Shown: positions 36,292 to 44,908 of the stretch, in pieces
Position numbering within the stretch: position 1 is the first letter of the stretch
How the letters are laid out: the number at the start of each line of letters is the position of its first letter
Source of the DNA: Sedimentisphaerales bacterium
Lineage (GTDB): Bacteria > Planctomycetota > Phycisphaerae > Sedimentisphaerales > SM23-30
Assembly: GCA_028281535.1 (NCBI GenBank)
Contig: JANQJS010000055.1
Coordinates: forward strand, 35,741 to 99,740
Length of the DNA stretch: 64,000 nucleotides
Reading direction: 5' to 3'
Notes under the pieces: model-generated
The model's database searches: none
The model's input: only the letters and a program-made list of their open reading frames with translations
Told to the model about the DNA's origin: nothing
Position numbers and translations under genes: made by a program

Positions 36292-36759
36292 ATGAAAATA
36301 GCACTGGCTTGTGATCATCGTGGTTTCGAGGCAAAAGAGTTAATAAAAAGTGCTCTCCAGAGAGCCGGTCACGAAGTTCATGATTTTGGAACAAATGAAT
36401 CCAAAAGTTGCGATTATTCTGATTTTGCGATTCCTGCTTCTTTAGCTGTTCGAGATAAAGAAATGGATCGAGGCATTTTAATTTGCGGTAGTGGTTTGGG
36501 GATGTGTATGACCGCCAATAAGGTCAAGGGTATTCGTGCGGCATTATGTCAGGATGAACTTATGGCACAAATGTCACGAAGCCATAATGATGCAAATGTT
36601 TTATGCCTTCCAGCGATGCTGATTAGTGGTCAGCTGGTGACACGTATCGTTGAAGTCTGGTTAGAAACAACATTTGATTCTGGCCGTCATGATCGTCGTG
36701 TGAAAAAAATGATGGAAGCCGAAGATTTTCTACCTTCTAATGCCGATACCGTAAAGTAG
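36292..36759 (+). CDS. rpiB: Ribose-5-phosphate isomerase B
   Basis: 155 residues, typical RpiB length. It interconverts ribose-5-phosphate and ribulose-5-phosphate. Visible features: IALACDHRGFEAKELIKSAL, the YSDFAIP segment, ILICGSGLGMCMTANKVKGIRAALC (active-site Cys and anion hole region) and SRSHNDANVLCLPA. AGAAGGTAACAG precedes the start. Position after the Sua5/phosphatase fusion mirrors the ywlC-ywlE-ywlF order of Firmicutes. Confidence 0.96.
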   Translation: MKIALACDHRGFEAKELIKSALQRAGHEVHDFGTNESKSCDYSDFAIPASLAVRDKEMDRGILICGSGLGMCMTANKVKGIRAALCQDELMAQMSRSHNDANVLCLPAMLISGQLVTRIVEVWLETTFDSGRHDRRVKKMMEAEDFLPSNADTVK

Positions 36760-36785
36760 CGGCTCTCGATAACGAGATCCAATCT

Positions 36786-36812
36786 GCCTAAACCACGGTC
36801 GTTCGTTTAGGC
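36786..36812 (+). terminator. Hairpin between rpiB and the kinase gene
   Basis: GCCTAAAC (36786-36793) pairs with GTTTAGGC (36805-36812) around an 11-base loop, 27 bases after the rpiB stop. No U-run follows, so it is a weak terminator or a processing/stability hairpin in the leader of the next gene. Confidence 0.4.
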
Positions 36813-36832
36813 AACAATGAAAGAATGGATGC

Positions 36833-37900
36833 ATGAATTCCGAAACCCGTAGTAAGTTTCGAACCAAAGAATTAGCGATTGTATTAAGTCATTATGATCT
36901 AGGTGCGATTCACGAAATTCATTCTTATCGACGCGGTAATTTACATTCACCGAAATCTATCATAGACACCGATCAAGGCAAGTTTTTGTTAAAACGACGC
37001 GCTCCTGGTTTAGATGATCCCTACCGAGTAGCCATGGCGCATCATGTGCAACTTTATTTAATTAATATGGGCTTTATGTTGCCCAAGCTTATTGGCACTA
37101 AGCGAAGCAATAGCTCCATGTTACATACCCATGGTAGTATTTATGAACTATTTGAATTTATCGAAGCGAACCCTTATGAAGCTCGAAATGATGAAACATA
37201 TAGTGCGGGTCAGGCGTTGGGAAATTTGCAGAGACTCATGACTGATTATCAGGGCGAGTATGAAATTCCATCCGATTCCTATCACAATAGTCAGGTGATT
37301 CGAAAACGAATTGAAGGGTTGTTGCCAAATATTTCCAAGCATGACAGTGTGAGTGGTCAGGAAGCGGAATTGCAATCTTTAAGTGTGATGTTGTTGGATG
37401 TGTACGACCAGGCAACAAAAGATGTCTTGGAAAACAGTGCATTTGACGACCGTTTCATTTTGTGCCATGGCGATTGGCATCCAGGAAATTTATTATTTCG
37501 AGATCATAAAGTCTGTGCCAGTTTTGATTTTGATACGGTGCGGCAAATGACACCTTTAGAAGATGTGGCTAATGGGTGTTTACAGTTTTCGCTGATCGTC
37601 AAAGGTAAAGATCCAGCTCATTGGCCTGATGAGATGGATGTTAAGCGAGCGAGTCATTTTCTCAAAGGGTATGATCCTCACCGGGTTTGGGATAAAGATA
37701 CACTGGATTTGGTCATCGCATTGATGTGTGAAGCCTTAATCGCTGAAGCCATCACCCCAATTGCTCACACTGGGAAATTTGCTAATATTCAGGGGTTTCG
37801 TTTTCTGAAAATGGTGATGCGAAAAATTAACTGGCTAAAACAACATGCCTGTAAGTCACTTCTTGAGCAGCTCAAAGTCGTTTCCTCGACAACACATTGA
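36833..37900 (+). CDS. APH-family (aminoglycoside/choline kinase-like) phosphotransferase
   Basis: 355 residues with the kinase fold of the APH superfamily: KFLLKRRAPGLDD (ATP Lys region), ELFEFIEANPYEA hinge, the catalytic loop ILCHGDWHPGNLLFRD (HGDxxxxN) and FDFDTVRQMTPLEDVANG (metal-binding Asp). Relatives include homoserine kinase ThrB, CotS and Ser/Thr or sugar kinases, so the substrate is open. ATG at 36833 follows GAAAGAATGG. It stands between rpiB and the cytochrome c'-like gene. Confidence 0.83.
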   Translation: MNSETRSKFRTKELAIVLSHYDLGAIHEIHSYRRGNLHSPKSIIDTDQGKFLLKRRAPGLDDPYRVAMAHHVQLYLINMGFMLPKLIGTKRSNSSMLHTHGSIYELFEFIEANPYEARNDETYSAGQALGNLQRLMTDYQGEYEIPSDSYHNSQVIRKRIEGLLPNISKHDSVSGQEAELQSLSVMLLDVYDQATKDVLENSAFDDRFILCHGDWHPGNLLFRDHKVCASFDFDTVRQMTPLEDVANGCLQFSLIVKGKDPAHWPDEMDVKRASHFLKGYDPHRVWDKDTLDLVIALMCEALIAEAITPIAHTGKFANIQGFRFLKMVMRKINWLKQHACKSLLEQLKVVSSTTH

Positions 37901-37981
37901 AAAAAGAAAATACAAACAAGGTAGTTGACCTTGTGGTCGTTTATTGGTATCGTTCTATATATGTTTTTATATAAAAGGCTT

Positions 37982-38467
37982 ATGAGTGGAATGACTGTTG
38001 CGGTTTTGATGAGTAGTGTACTGGTCATGGGGTCGTGTACGTTGGATAAGTCCTCGTCAAATCGTCTGCAACTATTGGAAACGGGAAAGCCTGCCCTTCA
38101 TGCTATTCAGAATAATGAGCTTAAGGAAATTATGAAAAACCTTAATCGCTTGCATTTTGATCGCATGCCTCAGGAACTCGATCATGATCCATTTGATTGG
38201 CATTTGAAAAAGGTTGAACAAATTGCAGGAAAAATGTCTCAGGCGACTGTAGAGATTGCCACGCTTTCAGAAAATATAGAGATCAACCCTCAGGAAAAAA
38301 AACTCTTTGACGCATTAGCGGAAAAATTAGGTCAGCAGGCGGGCGAGCTTGAACTGGCCGCGAAAGATCGAGATATTCTACAAGTTCGTCAAGCGATGAA
38401 TAGTATGACGACAACATGTAATGCCTGCCATAGTGCTTTTCGTATGATACCGGAAAGGAAGCATTAA
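37982..38467 (+). CDS. Cytochrome c'-like lipoprotein
   Basis: About 161 residues. The N-terminus is hydrophobic and ends in VLVMGSC, a lipobox, so the mature protein is probably lipid-anchored. The rest is helical, and a single haem motif CNACH lies close to the C-terminus (MTTTCNACHSAFRMIP), the arrangement of class II cytochromes (c' and c556), four-helix bundles that bind haem near the end. The ATG at 37982 has AAAAGG upstream; upstream ATG (37961) and TTG (37925) codons are in frame and would give a longer, more basic signal peptide. It lies six bases before a porin gene, so the two are probably cotranscribed. Confidence 0.75.
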   Translation: MSGMTVAVLMSSVLVMGSCTLDKSSSNRLQLLETGKPALHAIQNNELKEIMKNLNRLHFDRMPQELDHDPFDWHLKKVEQIAGKMSQATVEIATLSENIEINPQEKKLFDALAEKLGQQAGELELAAKDRDILQVRQAMNSMTTTCNACHSAFRMIPERKH

Positions 38468-38473
38468 GTTAGA

Positions 38474-39688
38474 ATGAAACGACAGCTGCCCTGGATTGCC
38501 TCTCCTTGTATACTCCTCTTTTGTTTTTCTATTTTTGGATCAGTTTCTTTCTCGCAAACCCTAACGGGTGATTGGAATGGCAAACGTAGCCAGCTGGAAA
38601 AAGATGGATTTAAATTCAGTCTGTACTCCAATCATTATTATGGCGTAAATGCCAAAGGTGGGCTTAGTACCAATAATGCCCACCGTGGTAGTATCAGTTT
38701 TGATATGTTCATGCAGTTTGATCTTGAAAAGCTGCGTTGGGCTGAGCAGGGAAAAATACTGGTGCATACCAAAGAGCGTTATAAAAAGAATATCAATCCA
38801 TTTGTCGGGGCTTTGTCTGATCCGATTGATGACGCTGATGGGAATCGTGATTTTTATGTCGCACAATTGTGGTATCAACAGGATTTGGTAGAAGATGTGT
38901 TGCAGTTGCGTTTTGGATATATGGATCAACAGGTTACCTTGGACAGAAATCTCTATACGGCCAGTGAAGATAAGCAGTTCATGGCGACCTATTTTGATAA
39001 CAACAACGCAATTATTCCGCTAGCGATTGGGTTGAGTGCGAGTCTATTTTATAATCCCAATGAATGGTTAAGTTTTGTATTAGCTGGAGCGGATGCTGAT
39101 GCGGATTCCCATTCAAGTGGGTTTGGGACGACGTTTGATAATGATCGTGACTTTTTTGGATATTTCCAAACAGATATTAAAACCAAACTAAAAAAAGAAG
39201 ATGATTATCTGCCGGGCAATTATCGCTTTGGTGTGATTTTTGATCCACGAAATCGTAATCAATTTGATTCGGGAAAAGCGGATAATTCAGATATCGGATT
39301 TTATGTCAGCTTTGATCAATGTGTCATGCGGGAAAAAGCCAATGATAATCAGGGATTAGGCTTATTTTTTCGTTATGGCAATCGGCATGGCGAAGTTAAC
39401 AAAATTCAAAACTTCTGGTCATTCGGTGCTCACTATAAAGGGCTGGTTGAAGGACGCGATAAAGATATTTGCGGAATTGGTGTCTATGAAGCTATCGCAT
39501 CTAATATGTTTACCAAGTATAAAAATCCTGCGATCAGCAGCGAAGTTGGGTATGAACTATTTTATAGTTTTCAGATAAACCCATGGATGACATTCACACC
39601 TGATATTCAATATATTCATAATCCTTCAAAAAATACCGCCGCACGTGATGCTCTTATCGTTACGCTTCGCGTTCGAATTACTTATTAG
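38474..39688 (+). CDS. OprB-family carbohydrate-selective porin
   Basis: 404 residues with a signal peptide (KRQLPWIASPCILLFCFSIFGS). After it comes LTGDWNGKRSQLEKDGFKFSL, the usual start of mature OprB porins (GDWxGxRxxLxxxG), then regularly alternating strands, LRFGYMDQQV, and a C-terminal DALIVTLRVRITY strand. OprB channels admit glucose and other sugars through the outer membrane; the solute here is not known. The gene follows a cytochrome c'-like lipoprotein after six bases. Its last 11 bases overlap the end of the convergent minus-strand gene. Confidence 0.85.
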   Translation: MKRQLPWIASPCILLFCFSIFGSVSFSQTLTGDWNGKRSQLEKDGFKFSLYSNHYYGVNAKGGLSTNNAHRGSISFDMFMQFDLEKLRWAEQGKILVHTKERYKKNINPFVGALSDPIDDADGNRDFYVAQLWYQQDLVEDVLQLRFGYMDQQVTLDRNLYTASEDKQFMATYFDNNNAIIPLAIGLSASLFYNPNEWLSFVLAGADADADSHSSGFGTTFDNDRDFFGYFQTDIKTKLKKEDDYLPGNYRFGVIFDPRNRNQFDSGKADNSDIGFYVSFDQCVMREKANDNQGLGLFFRYGNRHGEVNKIQNFWSFGAHYKGLVEGRDKDICGIGVYEAIASNMFTKYKNPAISSEVGYELFYSFQINPWMTFTPDIQYIHNPSKNTAARDALIVTLRVRITY

Positions 39689-41414
39689 GCGATGATTGTG
39701 ATCTATCGGCTACTTTTAAATTGCCTGTTGGCCAGAAAACACGATCACCATCCTTATAAAATCTTGCCCATGGATCATTGGTGTATTGTATTCCCCCATC
39801 ATCTTCGAAGTCTCCACCAATACTGTATAAAATAAAATCATTTCCATGATTTCTATATTTTAAACTGTCATTAGCAGTATATGGGTCTTTAGGGAGTTTT
39901 TTAAGATATCCTTTAAGTACTAATTCATTTAGAGTATTTGGATAAGAATCATATGTATTATGCCATTTTTTTAGTGCGAGTATGGTAAGTGTTGCTTCAA
40001 GAAATGCTTCTTGCCTGTGAGGAATAAGACTTGCACCTGATAGTGTTGGTATATAACTATAAAGAAATTGAAAACGATGGAATGGAAGCTGAAATAGTAA
40101 ATCAATGTCGTCTAAATTCTTCTTATGATATTCATATGGACTTAATTTTATATATTCTTCGTATTGCTCAAAAATTATATCGGCTTTTTTGATGGTTTCA
40201 TTACGTCCAGCATGTAGTAAATGAGGATAAGATCGCATGAACTCTCTGGGGAAAAGCATGGTTGCCAATATCGAATCTATAGATCTACTTTTGGAATCAA
40301 AATATGGACTTAGAGATTTTTCAAGATCATTTGTGTTTATTAGGTGGCCGCCATTAGGCCCTCCTTTAGTAAAATTCCGTTGTAAGCCATCCAAGAAAAT
40401 CAGTCGCTCGCCTTCCAAATTTATTTTGTTTATGCCGTTTGGGTATAATGAATTTATCTTTAATATGATTTCATCGATTTGTTCATTTGAGAGATTTCCA
40501 TGCTTAGCGAGTGAAATTAGAGTTGAGAGAAAATAATTATTCATTCCTGAATAAACAAGTTGTTCGACGAACAAGAGCCTGTTTTTGAGGTGGTTCGCAC
40601 TATTTGCAATAATAAAGCAGTGTTGCTGTCCTTGGCTATACTGGTTGTTTTTTATAGAATCATGTGCTTTTATGGAAGCAATTTTTGAAAGATTCCTAAA
40701 AATATAAAGGTCGATTAAAGGCAAATCGTACAGCGAATTGTTTTGACGTGCAATGTAGGGTTGGTCATAAAAAGGGTATTTGCTTGCTTGTTTGAAATGT
40801 AAATAGGAATCTTCATTAGCGGCGATCCATTGTTCTATTAATTTCTTATGTTCAATGTTAGAAGGTTCATAATTGAATCGAATTATTTTATTTATGGTAT
40901 TTCTAACAGCATTAATTTTAAGGCTATCTTTGATGATGTCATCTAACCCGACATAAGTTGAAAAAGCCTTATCATAATATTGTTTGGCGTTATTGTTTGA
41001 TTCTATCGCAGGTGTCATTAGCTGGTTCATTTGGGCAAGATAATCATGCGTTATGGTCGGTGTGCCTGAATTTAACCATGCGACATAAGTGTATAACAAT
41101 ATAATGAATATTCCGAATGCTTGAAACGAATGGATAAGCGATTTTTTCCACCAGGGTCTGCAGCGTTTTTTGCTTCGACGAATTAGTTGTGCCAGTTGAT
41201 GGCTATCACCAAATTCGTTGATAAGTTCCTCGGCGAGCATGTCTTTATCTTTTTGAGATATGTAATCCGAAAGTGCATCAATAAAATGGTTTTCAAGTTC
41301 TTCTTTAACCTCAAGGCGAATTTTATCGCGATATTTCATTTTTGAGATGATCGAATCAATATATTGCTTTGCTATGATAGGAAGTTCATCGGGATGATGT
41401 TGATTTGAGTCCAT
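39678..41414 (-). CDS. Membrane protein with HAAS-like N-terminus and pseudopilin-like C-terminal tail
   Basis: 578 residues. The first 85 residues are a cytoplasmic helical domain (KYRDKIRLEVKEELENHFIDAL...AEELINEFGDSHQLAQLI) resembling the HAAS/DUF1700 domains that go with PadR regulators. One membrane helix follows (about 92-112), then a large external domain with no recognised fold. The last 100 residues (LTILALKKWHNTYDSYPNTLNEL, KLPKDPYTANDSLKYRNHGNDFILYSIGGDFEDDGG) match the tail found in type II secretion pseudopilins and many planctomycete proteins. It follows the PadR gene by 88 bases. The region is AT-rich. No specific role can be given. Confidence 0.7.
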   Translation of the reverse strand: MDSNQHHPDELPIIAKQYIDSIISKMKYRDKIRLEVKEELENHFIDALSDYISQKDKDMLAEELINEFGDSHQLAQLIRRSKKRCRPWWKKSLIHSFQAFGIFIILLYTYVAWLNSGTPTITHDYLAQMNQLMTPAIESNNNAKQYYDKAFSTYVGLDDIIKDSLKINAVRNTINKIIRFNYEPSNIEHKKLIEQWIAANEDSYLHFKQASKYPFYDQPYIARQNNSLYDLPLIDLYIFRNLSKIASIKAHDSIKNNQYSQGQQHCFIIANSANHLKNRLLFVEQLVYSGMNNYFLSTLISLAKHGNLSNEQIDEIILKINSLYPNGINKINLEGERLIFLDGLQRNFTKGGPNGGHLINTNDLEKSLSPYFDSKSRSIDSILATMLFPREFMRSYPHLLHAGRNETIKKADIIFEQYEEYIKLSPYEYHKKNLDDIDLLFQLPFHRFQFLYSYIPTLSGASLIPHRQEAFLEATLTILALKKWHNTYDSYPNTLNELVLKGYLKKLPKDPYTANDSLKYRNHGNDFILYSIGGDFEDDGGIQYTNDPWARFYKDGDRVFWPTGNLKVADRSQSSPNK

Positions 41415-41502
41415 GCTTACCTCGCCGTTTTAAAAGGAGACTCTGATACCCTCGTCTATAATTTTACAATAACACTTAATTGTAAATATAGAGATTTGTT
41501 AT

Positions 41503-41853
41503 TTAGGTATTGGGAACGACTCGACCGGCCAGACCAAAAACGAGATTGACACCTTCTTGAAGTTGTTGCCACTGCTGTTTGCTGGCTACCAGGTGTCCAC
41601 GTCCCTTATCTGTAATTTCATAGTAGCGTCGTTTGCGGCCATTCTCCTGGTCCTGCCAATTCCCTTCGATCCATCCTTTGGATTCTAGGTTGTATAGTAG
41701 CGGATAGAGCGTGCCCCGGCCCAGGCTAAGAATATCTCCGCTCCGCTGGGTAACGGCTTTGCTGAGTTCGTAGCCATACATACTGCCTTGGGATAATATT
41801 TCCAGAACAACGACTGGCGCCACACCTTTGAGTAATTCTCGTTCAATTTTCAT
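41503..41853 (-). CDS. PadR-family transcriptional regulator
   Basis: 116 residues. Winged-helix PadR domain: LKGVAPVVVLEILSQGSMYGYELSKAVTQRSGDI, LGRGTLYPLLYNLESKGWIEGNW and GRKRRYYEITDKGRGHL are family hallmarks, with a short C-terminal dimerisation helix (subfamily 2). PadR proteins repress their own promoter and a neighbour. The next gene downstream encodes a membrane protein with a PadR-associated N-terminal domain. A palindrome at 41882-41902 is a candidate operator. Confidence 0.93.
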   Translation of the reverse strand: MKIERELLKGVAPVVVLEILSQGSMYGYELSKAVTQRSGDILSLGRGTLYPLLYNLESKGWIEGNWQDQENGRKRRYYEITDKGRGHLVASKQQWQQLQEGVNLVFGLAGRVVPNT

Positions 41854-42236
41854 TATATTCTCCGATTTAGTATTGTTATATATAGTATGTAATACAAACT
41901 ATGTAAAGTCAACTATAAACGACTGAATAAATGACAAATGTCATAACTTTTTCCTGAGACCGAAAAATTTTTAAGATTTTTTGCCGTCCAATAAAATGTG
42001 TGTTCTAGGTGCTGGTAGTAATTATTGGCAAAATTGGGCACACCGACCGTCTCTCATATCAGTAGTGAAATCCAAGCGTAATATTATATAAGTCCTTATA
42101 AAATATAATCTTTAAATAGTTGACAATATGGTATTAATTTATGATGGGCTAGATCTTTTTACGATATTATAGGTGAGGTTATAATATTGACTTGTGTATC
42201 TATTATTTTACTAACTTGATGTAAGGAGATTGACTA
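41854..42236. other. 383-bp divergent promoter region between padR and a porin gene
   Basis: No ORF. The left end carries the palindrome described at 41882-41902. The remainder is AT-rich; TAAGGAG at the right end is the strong ribosome-binding site for the porin gene at 42237. Confidence 0.6.
41882..41902. promoter_or_regulatory. Candidate PadR operator
   Basis: ATAGT (41882-41886) and ACTAT (41898-41902) form an inverted repeat that encloses a second, off-centre one, GTAT-GTA-ATAC (41885-41895). It sits 29 bases upstream of the padR start. PadR operators are typically ATGT/ACAT-like palindromes in the promoter of padR itself, which this resembles. Confidence 0.5.
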
Positions 42237-43451
42237 ATGAAGAAATTCACCTTGGTATGGTTGCTTGTCTTTTGCACTGGCGGCCTGTTGATCGCTGATG
42301 ATGAGCCAGCATCGTTAGAGGAAGCGCTCGTCGGAGGGAAGGTGGACTTTAACTTACGTGCCCGTGTAGAAATCATCGAAAAAGATGGTAAAGACGGCGC
42401 ACAGGCCTGGACCGAACGGATTCGCTTGGGTTACACCACACAAACCTATAATGGTTTTACGATTCATGTGGACATGGAAGATATCCGCACTGCTGACGAT
42501 GATCGCTACAATGCCGGTGGCACAAATGCCAATGGCAAAAAAGCAAAGATCTCGGATATTCCCGACACCGAACTGAATCAGGCATTTATCAAATATGTTT
42601 GTGAAAGCGGTATAACCATTATTGGTGGTCGGCAACGCATTATTTTAGATGATGCTCGTTTTATAGGTAATGTTGGATGGCGTCAGAATGAGCAAACCTT
42701 CGATGCAGGTCTGGTTGCAGTGCCTGTTGGCGATAATGTTACTGCACGTTATGCCTATATTTGGGATGTTAATCGTATCTTTGGTCCTGATGCAGGAAAG
42801 GATCTTACATCAAATACACAAGCGATTAATGTTGCATTTGATGGTTTACCAGAAGAACTTGGTAAAGTAACAGGGTTTGCTTATTTAATCGATGTTGATG
42901 AATCACCAGGATTATCTTCGGATACTTATGGTGTTCGTTTGGTCGGTAAAAATAAAATTAACGATAAAACTTCATTTAAACATATCTTATCTTATGCTAC
43001 GCAGAGCGAAGGTAATAATAACCCGACAGGCTATGATGCTGATTACTATCTAGTAGAAGGTACTTTGACTAAAAAAGATGTTGGAAGTATTGGTATGGGT
43101 TATGAAGTTTTGGGTTCAGATTCCGGTACCAGTTCTTTTCAAACACCTCTTGCTACAGGTCATAAATTCAATGGTTTGGCTGATATATTTTTGACAACAC
43201 CAGACGAAGGTTTGGTTGATCATTATATCTTTGCTAAAGCCAACTTATTTGGTGATATACTAACGAAATTGACTTACCATTGGTTTCGAGGCGAAGATTC
43301 AGGTGGCTCATTTGGCGAAGAGATTGACCTGGTTGCCACTAAGAAATTGACCAAAAATAGCAAGGTGAAGGCCAAGTTTGTCTGGTTTGATGGTACAGGT
43401 AAATATAAAAATACTGTGAAGACCGTGTTCCAATGGGAACTTGCCTATTAA
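42237..43451 (+). CDS. Outer-membrane porin (alginate-export-like beta-barrel)
   Basis: 404 residues. Signal peptide KKFTLVWLLVFCTGGLLIA, then LVGGKVDFNLRARVEIIEKDG, WTERIRLGYTTQTYNGFTIHVDMED and TIIGGRQRIILDDARFIGNVGWRQN, the pattern of alginate-export/OprD-like channels, and a terminal KTVFQWELAY strand with a C-terminal aromatic residue. ATG at 42237 has TAAGGAG upstream, one of the best ribosome-binding sites in the window, so the protein is probably abundant. The solute is unknown. A perfect terminator follows at 43484-43523, making it a single-gene unit. Confidence 0.8.
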   Translation: MKKFTLVWLLVFCTGGLLIADDEPASLEEALVGGKVDFNLRARVEIIEKDGKDGAQAWTERIRLGYTTQTYNGFTIHVDMEDIRTADDDRYNAGGTNANGKKAKISDIPDTELNQAFIKYVCESGITIIGGRQRIILDDARFIGNVGWRQNEQTFDAGLVAVPVGDNVTARYAYIWDVNRIFGPDAGKDLTSNTQAINVAFDGLPEELGKVTGFAYLIDVDESPGLSSDTYGVRLVGKNKINDKTSFKHILSYATQSEGNNNPTGYDADYYLVEGTLTKKDVGSIGMGYEVLGSDSGTSSFQTPLATGHKFNGLADIFLTTPDEGLVDHYIFAKANLFGDILTKLTYHWFRGEDSGGSFGEEIDLVATKKLTKNSKVKAKFVWFDGTGKYKNTVKTVFQWELAY

Positions 43452-43483
43452 TATCGTTGTATAAACGTTAAAAGTTTGTTTTG

Positions 43484-43523
43484 CGAGGTTTGCCTTAGAT
43501 ATAGAGGCAAACCTCGTTTTTTT
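43484..43523 (+). terminator. Strong intrinsic terminator
   Basis: CGAGGTTTGCCT (43484-43495) pairs perfectly with AGGCAAACCTCG (43505-43516), loop of nine bases, followed by seven T (43517-43523). It ends the porin transcript. Confidence 0.97.
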
Positions 43524-43616
43524 ATGGTCGAAATTTGCGGTTGATTCAGGGGGGGCTAGCCCATAGAATACCAGCTTTGATCAATTTCAAGAATCTCTAA
43601 CAGCAGGAATATTATT

Positions 43617-44855
43617 GTGTTACAACAACAAACGGAGGTACATCGCCTCTCCAATGGCCTGACACTGGTGGCCGAAATCATGCCCCAGGTTTCATCGGCA
43701 GCGTTTGCTTTTTTGACCCCAGCAGGTGTCGGGCGGGATCCAGAAAATCTGACGGGGACCGCGTCGATTCTTTCTGATCTGACCTTTCGTGGGGCAGGTG
43801 ACTATGATAATCGTGGGCTCAATGAAGCTTTGGATAACCTGGGCCTCAGTCGAGGAAGCAGCACCTCAAGTTTGCATACGCGATATTCGGGTGCCTTGGT
43901 GGGGGATAAGCTAATTGATGTGTTGGAAATTTATGCAGATGTGCTTTGTCGACCGCAATTAGCGAATGATCAATTTGAAATGTGCAAAATGCTGGCGATT
44001 CAAAATATTGAATCTTTGGAAGATGATCCGCGTCAGAAAATTTCATTGCTTACCCAAGAGCAGTATTTGCCTTTTCCGTTTGGCCGTCCTTCGATTGGTA
44101 AAATGGAGGATGTGCAAAAGTGCAGTCTTTCTGATGTTAGAGCATATTGGCAAAAATGGTATACACCCCAAACAACGATTTTAGCTGTGGCTGGTAATAT
44201 TGATTTTGATGCGTTGCGAGATCGGGTTGAATCACTGTTTGGCGATTGGCAAGGTGACGGTGTCGAAGCGTTGCCGCAAGGGCAACGGGATTATGGCTAT
44301 GTTCATCATCACAACGATGGGGCGCAGGTGCATATTGGTGTGATGTATGATTCTGTTCATTTTTGTGATGAAGATTATTATAAGGCGTTGGGGGCTTCTT
44401 CTATTCTGTCAGGCGGAATGGGCTCTCGGCTATTTACTGAAGTGCGTGAAAAACGAGCACTTTGTTATGCGGTAGGGGCGAGCCATCAGATCATTGGTCC
44501 GTTTGGTGCTGTGCGGTGTTATTTGGGGTCTAGCCCAGAGCAAGCACAAGAAGGGTTGGATGTATTGTTGGCTGAATTATTAAAATTATCTGAAGGCGTT
44601 AGTCAGGATGAATTGGATCGTGCCAAGGTTGGCTTGCGTGCGAGTTTGATCATGCAGGGTGAGTCATCTGGTGCAAGGGCGCTGCATTGTGCGAGTGATT
44701 TTTATCATCTTGAGCGTGTTCGTAGTTTGAGTGAAATTGAAGATGCGATTAACGATTTAACCGTCGATGATATTTTGGATTATGCAACGACGTATAAGCC
44801 GCAGAATTTTTCAATTACCACGCTTGGGCCAACAGAATTAAAGGTAAATGTTTGA
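43617..44855 (+). CDS. M16-family peptidase-like protein lacking the zinc motif
   Basis: 412 residues with the two-lobed M16 fold (HRLSNGLTLVAEIMPQVSSAAFAFLTPAGVGRD; GGMGSRLFTEVREKRALCYAVGASH; GVSQDELDRAKVGLRASLIMQGES). The HxxEH zinc motif expected at TGTASILSDLTFRG is missing, while the R/Y pair in the second lobe is intact. Bacterial M16B proteases work as heterodimers of one subunit with HxxEH and one with the R/Y pair, so this is the non-metal partner of the next gene. The start is GTG at 43617 after CAGGAA. Confidence 0.9.
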   Translation: MLQQQTEVHRLSNGLTLVAEIMPQVSSAAFAFLTPAGVGRDPENLTGTASILSDLTFRGAGDYDNRGLNEALDNLGLSRGSSTSSLHTRYSGALVGDKLIDVLEIYADVLCRPQLANDQFEMCKMLAIQNIESLEDDPRQKISLLTQEQYLPFPFGRPSIGKMEDVQKCSLSDVRAYWQKWYTPQTTILAVAGNIDFDALRDRVESLFGDWQGDGVEALPQGQRDYGYVHHHNDGAQVHIGVMYDSVHFCDEDYYKALGASSILSGGMGSRLFTEVREKRALCYAVGASHQIIGPFGAVRCYLGSSPEQAQEGLDVLLAELLKLSEGVSQDELDRAKVGLRASLIMQGESSGARALHCASDFYHLERVRSLSEIEDAINDLTVDDILDYATTYKPQNFSITTLGPTELKVNV

Positions 44856-44908
44856 TGGATATAGTGACAGGGTTGTTATGTTACTTTGTTACTTAGAAAT
44901 AAAAGGAA

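Noticed and set aside
40237..40536. 99-codon plus-strand ORF inside the PadR-linked membrane protein gene
   Set aside because: Fully inside a well-supported minus-strand gene and without its own start signals.
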